Assembly: GCA_036399015.1 (NCBI GenBank)
Contig: DASWNW010000089.1
Span: forward strand, 1-64,000
Source: QHVT01 sp036399015
Lineage (GTDB): Bacteria > Acidobacteriota > Thermoanaerobaculia > Gp7-AA8
Length of the DNA stretch: 64,000 nucleotides
Direction: 5' to 3'
The translations under genes and the position numbers were made by a program. Below, in pieces: positions 43,019 to 52,111 of the stretch. The notes below the pieces were generated by a model. It had not been told where the DNA came from. It was given only the letters and a program-made list of their open reading frames with translations, and did not search any database. Every line of letters starts with the position of its first letter. The stretch's first letter is position 1.

Positions 43019-44683
43019 TTATCCATTCTGAACTTCAGCGGGATGATCTTTCCACCATTTATTCATGATCAACTGCTGGATGATCGTCAAGACGTTCTGC
43101 ACCAGCCAGTACAGCACGAGACCGCTCGGGAAGTCCTTGAACATGAACCCGAAGATGAACGGCATGATGAGGAACATCCGCCGCTGCGCCGGATCGCCGG
43201 TGGCCGGCATCAGGTAGGTCTGCAGGAACATCGTCACGGTCATGAGGATCGGGAGGATGTAGGTCGGGTCCTTCTCCGAGAGGTCGCGGATCCAGAGGAT
43301 CCAGGGGGCGCCGCGCAGCTCGATGGCGCGCGAGAGCAGGTTGTAGAAGCCCCAGAGGATCGGGAGCTGCAGCAGGAGCGGCAGGCAGCCGGCCATCGGG
43401 TTGATGCCCTCCCGCTTGTAGAGCTCCATCATCTCGACGTTCATCCGGTTGCGCTGCTCGGCGTCGGTGCGGGACTTCTTGTACTTCGCCTTGATGGCCT
43501 CGACCTTCGGCTGCACCCGCTGCATCTTCTTCATCGAGACGTTCTGCTTGTGCTGCAGGGGGTAGAGGGCGACCTTGATGAGGATCGTCAGGACGATGAT
43601 GGCGAAGCCCCAGTTGGCCGTGTACTGGTTGATCCAGAGCAGGGCGATGAGGAAGAGGCGGGCGATGGCGTCGAACCAGCCGAGCTGCAGCGCCTCCGAC
43701 ATCTCGTACTCGTCGAGGATCGCCGTCTCCTTCGGACCGAAGAAGGCGTCGCCGGCGACGACTCCACCGCTGGTGGCATTGACCTGGGCGTAGAGATCGA
43801 GGCGGCGGGTCTTCGTCTTCGGGTCGTAGAACGAGACGTTCTGCAGCAGCCCCTCGCGACCCTCGCGCGGCCGGAGGGCCGTGAGGAAGTAGTTGTCCTC
43901 GACGCCGATGTATTCAATGGTGGGGAGGATCTTGAAGGAGGGGACTTTCTCCCGCTGGTGGACCTTGAACTCCCCCTCCGCCTGCACGACCGCGTTGCCG
44001 GTGGTGATGGCCTGCGACTCCAGCTCCTCCTTCGTCAGCGTGCGGATGCCGGGTCCGACGGAGACGCGGTAGGGCACCGGCGGGTTGATGGAGACGTTGA
44101 AGCCGAAGAGGTAGGGCTGCCGGGTGAAGCGGAAGGTCTTGGTGGCCGTGACCTTGCCGTCGGAGTAGCGGAACTCGACCAGGCGGGCGCCCTTCGGGTC
44201 GGTGACGTCCTTCACCGAGTAGAGGACGGTGTTGAGGCGCAGGAGATCGGCGCGCTGCCTGTCGGGGATGATGGTGAAGGGGAAGTCGGTGCGGTTCGGC
44301 TCGCGGACCTGCACCAGGTCGACCTCCGCGTCGACGCCCTTCTGCTTGTACTTTTTCAGCTTGAAGGAGACGAGCTGCGCGCCGCGGTTCGAGAGGACGG
44401 CCACGTACTCCGGCATGTCGACCACGACGTTCTGGCGGGCGGCGGCGGAGACGGGAGCGGCGGGGACGGCGGCCGTCATCTGTGGAGCGGCGGGCGCTTC
44501 GGCCGCCGGCTGGGTGCCCGACACCGTGCCCGAAGCGGGCACCGCTCCACTGGTAGCCGTCGTAGTGGCCTTCGGCGGCTCGGGCTTTCTCGCCAGCTCG
44601 GGGAACAGCTTGGGGGCGATGAAGCTCCAGCCGATCAGCACGGCGATCGAGATCACGATCGCTAGGAAGATTCTCTTTTCCAT
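43019..44683 (-). CDS. yidC: Membrane protein insertase YidC
   Basis: This 554-residue inner-membrane insertase and chaperone for Sec-dependent and independent proteins is the Gram-negative long form. It has an N-terminal anchor (FLAIVISIAVLIGWSFIAPKLF), a Pro/Ala/Thr linker, a large periplasmic P1 domain (about 85-330) and the conserved C-terminal five-helix core (WGFAIIVLTILIKVALYPL; MKKMQRVQPKVEAIKAKYKK; MAGCLPLLLQLPILWGFYNLL). It is one base downstream of yidD in the rpmH-rnpA-yidD-yidC-jag string. Confidence 0.96.
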   Translation of the reverse strand: MEKRIFLAIVISIAVLIGWSFIAPKLFPELARKPEPPKATTTATSGAVPASGTVSGTQPAAEAPAAPQMTAAVPAAPVSAAARQNVVVDMPEYVAVLSNRGAQLVSFKLKKYKQKGVDAEVDLVQVREPNRTDFPFTIIPDRQRADLLRLNTVLYSVKDVTDPKGARLVEFRYSDGKVTATKTFRFTRQPYLFGFNVSINPPVPYRVSVGPGIRTLTKEELESQAITTGNAVVQAEGEFKVHQREKVPSFKILPTIEYIGVEDNYFLTALRPREGREGLLQNVSFYDPKTKTRRLDLYAQVNATSGGVVAGDAFFGPKETAILDEYEMSEALQLGWFDAIARLFLIALLWINQYTANWGFAIIVLTILIKVALYPLQHKQNVSMKKMQRVQPKVEAIKAKYKKSRTDAEQRNRMNVEMMELYKREGINPMAGCLPLLLQLPILWGFYNLLSRAIELRGAPWILWIRDLSEKDPTYILPILMTVTMFLQTYLMPATGDPAQRRMFLIMPFIFGFMFKDFPSGLVLYWLVQNVLTIIQQLIMNKWWKDHPAEVQNG

Positions 44684-44684
44684 T

Positions 44685-44900
44685 TCAAGGGACGGGGTCC
44701 CAACCTCCAGGATTGAACGGGTGGCAGCGCGTCAGCCGGCGGATGCCGAGCCAGGCGCCGCGCAGGGTGCCGTATTTCTCAACCGCCTGCATCGTATACA
44801 TGGAACAGGTCGGCTCGAAGCGGCACATGGGGGGGAGCAGAGGAGAGATGAAGCGCTTGTAGAAGCGGAGGAGGGACAGCGCCACGCCGCGGACGATCAT
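44685..44900 (-). CDS. yidD: Membrane protein insertion efficiency factor YidD
   Basis: This 71-residue peripheral membrane protein assists YidC-dependent insertion. The family signature is complete: RFYKRFISPLLPPMCRFEPTCSMYTMQAVEKYG and TRCHPFNPGGWDPVP, with the conserved cysteines. It overlaps rnpA by ATGA. Confidence 0.96.
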   Translation of the reverse strand: MIVRGVALSLLRFYKRFISPLLPPMCRFEPTCSMYTMQAVEKYGTLRGAWLGIRRLTRCHPFNPGGWDPVP

Positions 44901-45280
44901 GCCGGCCGCCGGGCGGAATCGCGCACGAGGCGCTCGAGCGCCTGCGCCAAGTCCCTGGTGTAGTCCTGGAACGAGGCCGCGGCCGCGCCCGGTTTGACGT
45001 TCACGACGACGTCGAGCGCCAGGGCATCGATGCCCAGCGGCTCGCGCTGCCGGCGGTAGACCTCGCGCGTCCAGCGCTTGAATCGGTTGCGCACGTTGGC
45101 TTTCCCGAGCTTCTTCGTGGCCGTGATCCCGATGCGGGAGTGCGGCAGACCGTTGGGGGCGAAGAAGAGGACTGTGTAGCGGGAAAAGTGCTTCCGGCCC
45201 GTCTCGTAGACATGGACGAACTCGCGTCGCTTCGCGAGCCGTCTCTCTTTCGGCAGCGCCTCGGACCGAAGGCGATCCAC
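44897..45280 (-). CDS. rnpA: Ribonuclease P protein component
   Basis: This protein of about 127 residues assists RNase P RNA in tRNA 5' processing. The conserved RNA-binding segment NVRNRFKRWTREVYR and the RIGITATKKLGKA strand are present. No ATG lies upstream in frame near the expected start; GTG 45280 (MDRLRSEALPKERRL...) gives a family-length protein 22 bases after rpmH. Longer non-ATG starts overlapping rpmH are possible. Confidence 0.88.
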   Translation of the reverse strand: MDRLRSEALPKERRLAKRREFVHVYETGRKHFSRYTVLFFAPNGLPHSRIGITATKKLGKANVRNRFKRWTREVYRRQREPLGIDALALDVVVNVKPGAAAASFQDYTRDLAQALERLVRDSARRPA

Positions 45281-45302
45281 CGGGGATACCGCGAGCGCCC
45301 GC

Positions 45303-45443
45303 TTAGACAGCGAGGCGCTTGCGGCCCTTGCGGCGACGGCGCGAGAGGACGGCCTGTCCGTCCTTGGTGCGCATGCGGACGAGGAAGCCGTGCGTGCGCT
45401 TGCGGCGGCGGTTGTTCGGTTGAAACGTACGCTTGGATGCCAT
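45303..45443 (-). CDS. rpmH: 50S ribosomal protein L34
   Basis: This 46-residue basic protein of the large subunit has the canonical sequence MASKRTFQPNNRRRKRTHGF, then LVRMRT and RRRKGRKRLAV. It is the first gene of the minus-strand origin-flanking operon, with a strong sigma-70 promoter at 45474-45502. It is too short for ordinary ORF calls but unambiguous. Confidence 0.97.
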   Translation of the reverse strand: MASKRTFQPNNRRRKRTHGFLVRMRTKDGQAVLSRRRRKGRKRLAV

Positions 45444-45473
45444 TTACCTAACCCTCTGAAAATGAAAGCGGTG

Positions 45474-45502
45474 AGTATAGTGGGCCGGGTGCAGGCGGTC
45501 AA
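45474..45502 (-). promoter_or_regulatory. rpmH promoter
   Basis: On the minus strand, TTGACC (45497-45502), 17-bp spacer, TATACT (45474-45479): each box matches consensus at 5 of 6. The transcript would start about 24 bases before the rpmH ATG. Confidence 0.8.
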
Positions 45503-45592
45503 CGAGCGTCGACGGCAGTCCACAGGCCGAGCGCGCAAACGCCCCGCCGAGAGAGGCTTATTCCCCGCCATCCCGGGGCACATTTTTGCGCC

Positions 45593-45621
45593 TTCACGAC
45601 CCCGGAACGCTGTGCTAGACT
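45593..45621 (+). promoter_or_regulatory. Candidate dnaA promoter
   Basis: TTCACG (45593-45598), 17-bp spacer, TAGACT (45616-45621). The start would precede the DnaA-box-like palindrome at 45646, which would lie in the leader and could serve autoregulation by DnaA. Confidence 0.42.
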
Positions 45622-45703
45622 CCGTCCCCCTATCCAGATCCCGAATTTCCACAACTGTGGAAAAGCTGTGGATCTTCAATGAGATAGCGGACGTTCGCGC
45701 CGC

Positions 45704-47014
45704 ATGAGCACATGGAGCCAGGTCCTCGCCCGCATCGAGCAAGTCGTTGATCGGTCGGAATATGACACGTGGCTCGCCCCCACCCGTTTCGCCGGCCACA
45801 AAGGGGAGACGATCGACATCGCGGTCCCCTCTCAACGTTATGTGGATGAGATCCGCGAACGGTTCGGCGCCCAGATCCGCGGGTTTCTCAACGAGGTCAG
45901 CCCCGAGCGGGTCCAGATCAACTTCGTGATCGACAGCTCGATCACCCCCGCCGTCGAGCCGAGCACGCCTGCCGCACCGCCGACGAACGAGCTCCCGGCC
46001 GCCACCTTCAACCCCCGCTACCGCTTCGAGTCGTTCGTGGTCGGCAACTCGAACCAGCTCGCCTACGCCGCCTCGAAGTCGATCGCCGAGAACCCGGCCG
46101 GATCGTTCAACCCGCTCTTCATCTACGGCGGAGCCGGACTCGGCAAGACGCACCTCATCCAGGCCATCGGCCAGCAGGTGCGGGAGCTCCGGCCGAAGCT
46201 GCGCATCGCCTACATGTCGGCCGACTCGTTCGTGACGGAGCTCATCACCTCGATCCGCTACGACAAGATGGCCGTCTTCCGCGAGCGCTACCGCTCGATC
46301 GACGCGCTCCTCCTCGACGACATCCAGTTCATCGCCGGCAAGGAGCGGACGCAGGAAGAGTTCTTCCACACCTTCAACGCCCTCTACGAGGCGCAGAAGC
46401 AGATCGTCTTCACCTCCGACCGGCCGCCGAAGGAGATCCCCACCCTCGAGGAGCGGCTCCGGTCGCGGTTCGAGTGGGGCCTCACGGCGGACATCCAGCC
46501 GCCCGACCTCGAGACGATGGTGGCGATCCTCCGCAAGAAAGCCGAGGACAAGAAGGTCGCGCTCCCGAATGACGTGGCGCTGTTCATCGCTGAGAGGGTG
46601 CGCTCGAACGTCCGTGAGCTGGAAGGGCACCTGAACAAGGTGGTGGCCTTCGCCTCCATGGTCGGCAAGGGCATCAGCGTCGAGCTCGTGAAGGAAGCGC
46701 TGAAGGATGTGCTGTCGAAAGAGGACAAGCCGGTCGGCGCCCCCGAGATCCTCCGGGTCGTGGCCACGCATTACGGTCTGAAGGTGTCGGACCTCAAGCA
46801 GAAGAGCAACGCCAAGACCATCGCCTTCCCCCGGCAGGTGGCGATGTACCTCTGCAAGGACCTCACGGACCTCTCCTACCCCGAGATCGGCAAGCTGTTC
46901 GCCGACAAACACCACTCCACCGTCATGTACTCGGTCCAGCAGATCAAGAAGATGATCGACGCCGACGCACAGTTCGCCCGGACGGTGGAGGGGCTGGCGA
47001 AGCAGTTCCGATGA
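45704..47014 (+). CDS. dnaA: Chromosomal replication initiator DnaA
   Basis: This 436-residue AAA+ initiator opens oriC and loads helicase. Domain I (1-80) begins STWSQVLARIEQVVDRSEYDTWL. The linker is short; domain III starts at NPRYRFESFVVG with Walker A GGAGLGKTHL, Walker B LLLDDIQFIAG and the arginine-finger region RSRFEWGL. Domain IV has the DnaA-box-binding signature ADKHHSTVMYSVQQI. The alternative start at 45713 is less likely. It is the first plus-strand gene of the origin region, followed by dnaN, recF, gyrB and gyrA. Confidence 0.98.
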   Translation: MSTWSQVLARIEQVVDRSEYDTWLAPTRFAGHKGETIDIAVPSQRYVDEIRERFGAQIRGFLNEVSPERVQINFVIDSSITPAVEPSTPAAPPTNELPAATFNPRYRFESFVVGNSNQLAYAASKSIAENPAGSFNPLFIYGGAGLGKTHLIQAIGQQVRELRPKLRIAYMSADSFVTELITSIRYDKMAVFRERYRSIDALLLDDIQFIAGKERTQEEFFHTFNALYEAQKQIVFTSDRPPKEIPTLEERLRSRFEWGLTADIQPPDLETMVAILRKKAEDKKVALPNDVALFIAERVRSNVRELEGHLNKVVAFASMVGKGISVELVKEALKDVLSKEDKPVGAPEILRVVATHYGLKVSDLKQKSNAKTIAFPRQVAMYLCKDLTDLSYPEIGKLFADKHHSTVMYSVQQIKKMIDADAQFARTVEGLAKQFR

Positions 47015-47020
47015 GGCGCA

Positions 47021-47113
47021 GTCTCAAAGTCTCAGAGTCTCAGAGTCTCAGAGGAGAGGCGGCGGCAGCGGCAACCTCTTTGCGACTTTGCGACTCTGAG
47101 ACTCTGAGACTCC
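47021..47113. repeat. Complete hairpin element, GTCTCAGA-arm family, after dnaA
   Basis: The left arm (47021-47054) is GTCTCAAA-GTCTCAGA-type 8-mers ending GAGG. The right arm (47075-47113) is CCTC followed by GCGACTTTGCGACTCTGAGAC-like 8-mers, the reverse complement. The loop is GC-rich (GCGGCGGCAGCGGC) and lacks the TCGCYCAGGC core seen in other elements. It starts six bases after the dnaA stop. Confidence 0.85.
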
Positions 47114-47366
47114 CCCCCGACTTTCCCACACCCGCTGAGGAAAGCCCTGCACAAATCCTGCGGGGGGAATTTGCGGATTCGGGGAACGGGGGCCGAACTG
47201 CGGAAAACGGCCTCGTTTCCCTCAGTTTCCTGCCGCCCGGACTCACAGGGTCAAAAGGCGAAGACTGCTATACTTTCGAACGGGTTGCGTCGAGTCCTGA
47301 CGAATTCCGCACCAACTACTACTACCACTACAAGAGAACAAGAGTCGGTTTGAAGGAAGAGACTAC
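47114..47366 (+). promoter_or_regulatory. dnaN leader with extended -10 promoter
   Basis: TG-C-TATACT (47266-47274) is an extended -10 element about 95 bases before dnaN; no good -35 is seen. The same gap holds a DnaA-box-like TTTCCCACA (47122-47130) and, on the minus strand, three consecutive TAG triplets (47314-47337 region), which resemble a DnaA-trio. No gene is apparent here. Confidence 0.45.
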
Positions 47367-48497
47367 ATGGAGCTGACCGTCGGAAAAGCGGATCTTCAGA
47401 AAGAACTCCAGCTTTGCCAGGGGGTCGTCGAGAAGCGTTCGACGATACCGATTCTTTCGAATGTCCTCCTCAGGGCGGCCGACGGAAGGCTCCAGATCGC
47501 GGCGACGGACCTCGACGTCACGATCCTCAGCTCGACCGCTGCCCGCGTCACCACTCCCGGCGGCGTCACCATCGAAGCGAAGCGCCTCTTCGACGTCGTC
47601 CGCTCCATGCCCGACGACGACGTTCACTTCACGCTCCAGGAAAACAACTCGATGCTCATCGAGTCGGGGACGGCGAAGTTCCGCCTCCTCGGCCTCCCAG
47701 CCGAGGACTACCCGACCCTCCCCAGCGTCGACGTCGCCGAGGCGTTCACCGTTCCCCTCGGCGAGCTGAAGACCATGGTCGGGAAGGTGAAGTTCGCGAT
47801 CACCCACGAGGAGACCCGCTTCCAGCTAAACGGCGCCCTCCTCAAGATCCAGCCGAACAAGATGGAGATGGTCGCCACCGACGGCCACCGCATGGCGCTC
47901 ATCAACTTCCCCTCCGGGATCACCGGCAAGGGAAAGAAGGGGAGCGATCTCACGATCCTCATCCCCCGCAAGGCGCTCGACGAGATCCTGCGGCTCGAGT
48001 CGACCGAGGATGGGAACGTCCGCTTCGGCGTCTCCGAGAACCAGCTCTTCTTCGAGGCCGGCGACCGCCGCCTCCTGGCGCGGATGATCGACGTGAACTT
48101 CCCGAACTACATGGAAGTCATCTCCCGCGACAACGACCGCCGGGTAATGGTCGACCGGGAGCGCCTGCTCTCGACGATCAAGCGCATCTCGCTCGTGGCG
48201 AACGAGCGCACGCGCGCCGTCCGCTTCGACTTCGCGCCGGGCAAGCTCACCGTCTCCTCGACGAATCCGGAGCTCGGCGACGCGCGCGAGACGGTGCCCA
48301 TCGACTACGCCGGCCAGCCGTTCTTCGTCGGCCTGAACGCCGCATACGTGATGGACTTCCTCTCCGCGACCGACACGCCGAGCGTCTCGCTCGACCTCAA
48401 GGACGAGAACAGCCAGTGCATCGGCCGTCCTGCCACGGCGGCCGAGGACCTGCCGTACGATTACCTGTACGTCGTGATGCCCATGCGGCTGGCGTGA
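47367..48497 (+). CDS. dnaN: DNA polymerase III beta subunit (sliding clamp)
   Basis: This 376-residue processivity clamp forms a ring dimer around DNA. Three clamp domains of about 120 residues each are discernible. ELTVGKADLQKELQLCQGVVEKRSTIPILSN is the typical N-terminus, and YDYLYVVMPMRLA the typical end (usually MPMRL). GAAGGAAGAG lies upstream of the ATG. recF overlaps its stop by GTGA. Confidence 0.97.
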   Translation: MELTVGKADLQKELQLCQGVVEKRSTIPILSNVLLRAADGRLQIAATDLDVTILSSTAARVTTPGGVTIEAKRLFDVVRSMPDDDVHFTLQENNSMLIESGTAKFRLLGLPAEDYPTLPSVDVAEAFTVPLGELKTMVGKVKFAITHEETRFQLNGALLKIQPNKMEMVATDGHRMALINFPSGITGKGKKGSDLTILIPRKALDEILRLESTEDGNVRFGVSENQLFFEAGDRRLLARMIDVNFPNYMEVISRDNDRRVMVDRERLLSTIKRISLVANERTRAVRFDFAPGKLTVSSTNPELGDARETVPIDYAGQPFFVGLNAAYVMDFLSATDTPSVSLDLKDENSQCIGRPATAAEDLPYDYLYVVMPMRLA

Positions 48498-49564
48498 TCC
48501 TCGAGCGCCTCTCCACCCAGAACTTCCGCAACCTCATCGACGCGGAAACCGAGTTTCACCCTCACACCAACATCGTCGTCGGCCGCAACGGGCAGGGAAA
48601 GACCAACCTGCTCGAGGCGGCCTATTTTCTCGCCACGACGAAGTCGTTCCGGACGAACCGCACCGCCAGCGTCTTCCGCCACGACGCGGCGAACGTCTTC
48701 GTCAGCGGCGGCGTGGAGCGCGACCGGCTGGTGCGCACCCTCTCGGTTGGCCTCGAGACCGGGGAGGTCAAGAAGCGCGTCCTGATGATCAACGGCGAGA
48801 AGGTGACGCTCCCCTCCTACCTCGGGGCGCTGGCGGTCTTCGCCTACTCGGCGGCGCGGCTCGACGTCGTGCGCGGCACGCCCGAGGATCGCCGGCGGTT
48901 CCTCGACCGCGGCATCGCCAGCATCCACCCGTCGTACCTCGAGCACACCTCCCGCTACACGCGCGTCCTCAAGCAGCGCAACGCGCTCCTGGCGGCCAAC
49001 TCTCTCTCCACGCTCGACGCCTGGGACAACGAGCTGATGGTGGCGGCGGCGGCGGTGCATCGCGCGAGGACGGCGTACGTGACCGACCTGGCGGCGGTGT
49101 TCCGGGAGATCGTCGCCCGCCACGCCTACCACGTCACGAACGTCGAGCTGCGGTACAGGCCGAGTGCGACCGACGAGCTGGAGAAGATCCGCCGGCACGA
49201 GCTGCGGGCGAAGATGTCGCTGGTCGGGCCGCAGCGGGACGTGGTGGAGCTGATGACGGACGGGCGGCCGGCGGCGGAGGTGCTGTCGGGCGGCGAGCAG
49301 AAGATGATCGTGCTGTTCCTGAAGTTCGCGAAAGTCGAGCTTTTCCGGCGGCGGCACGACGAGGCGCCGCTGTTTCTGCTGGACGACGTGGATGCCGAGC
49401 TCGACCTCCAGATCCTGCAGGATCTGCTGTCGAATCTGCCCGATTCGACGCAGGTCTTCGCCACCTCGGCCAAGGAGGCCTTTCTGGCCTCGCTCGAAGC
49501 CGGTCCGCACCGCCGGCTAAGTGTTGAAAACGGGAGAGTTACGGCCGCCCGGGATTTCCCCTGA
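48494..49564 (+). CDS. recF: DNA replication and repair protein RecF
   Basis: This 356-residue SMC-like ATPase helps RecO/RecR load RecA at gaps. The N-terminus is ILERLSTQNFRNL, Walker A GRNGQGKTNLLEA, the signature region LSGGEQKM, and Walker B FLLDDVDAELD. The start is GTG 48494, which overlaps the dnaN stop by GTGA; no ATG fits. The position after dnaN is canonical. Confidence 0.94.
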   Translation: MILERLSTQNFRNLIDAETEFHPHTNIVVGRNGQGKTNLLEAAYFLATTKSFRTNRTASVFRHDAANVFVSGGVERDRLVRTLSVGLETGEVKKRVLMINGEKVTLPSYLGALAVFAYSAARLDVVRGTPEDRRRFLDRGIASIHPSYLEHTSRYTRVLKQRNALLAANSLSTLDAWDNELMVAAAAVHRARTAYVTDLAAVFREIVARHAYHVTNVELRYRPSATDELEKIRRHELRAKMSLVGPQRDVVELMTDGRPAAEVLSGGEQKMIVLFLKFAKVELFRRRHDEAPLFLLDDVDAELDLQILQDLLSNLPDSTQVFATSAKEAFLASLEAGPHRRLSVENGRVTAARDFP

Positions 49565-49587
49565 AACTGCAATAAATGCTGTACAAT
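49561..49587 (+). promoter_or_regulatory. Possible gyrB promoter
   Basis: TACAAT (49582-49587) matches the -10 box at 5 of 6. CTGAAA (49561-49566) is a weak -35 at a short 15-bp spacing. The sequence around it (49570-49610) is distinctly AT-rich for this genome. It would give a leader of about 80 bases. Confidence 0.33.
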
Positions 49588-49670
49588 TTAGCGTTCTAAT
49601 TCGCGGCGAAAAATCCCTCTCCCGCCACGCCGCGGGAACAGCCTCCGAGAGCATCTGGAAAGCGATCTGA

Positions 49671-52058
<2,388 letters not shown>

Positions 52059-52067
52059 GCCGACCGA

Positions 52068-52098
52068 TGGACACCGCGGGCTGAAGCCCGCCGCTCCA
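52068..52098. repeat. Palindromic element between gyrB and gyrA
   Basis: TGGA/TCCA outer bases enclose GCGGGCT-GA-AGCCCGC (52076-52091). It shares the GGGCT-AGCCC core with the cloverleaf element at 23256-23311. It could attenuate transcription between the two gyrase genes. Confidence 0.6.
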
Positions 52099-52111
52099 CA
52101 AGAACGAAACA

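Larger units (their letters stand above)
45444..45703. other. Probable replication origin region (rpmH-dnaA intergenic)
   Basis: This 260-bp gap is where gene orientation flips from the minus-strand rpmH string to the plus-strand dnaA string. It holds TTTCCACAACTGTGGAAA (45646-45663), a palindrome of two DnaA-box-like sequences. CTGTGGATC (45666-45674) is a third, on the minus strand. Boxes are imperfect matches to TTATCCACA. The rpmH and dnaA promoters lie in the same gap. The unwinding site is not identified here and could be downstream of dnaA. Confidence 0.6.

Noticed and set aside
42191..44665. 824-codon plus-strand frame opposite jag and yidC
   Set aside because: Antisense to two unmistakable genes; low-complexity composition.
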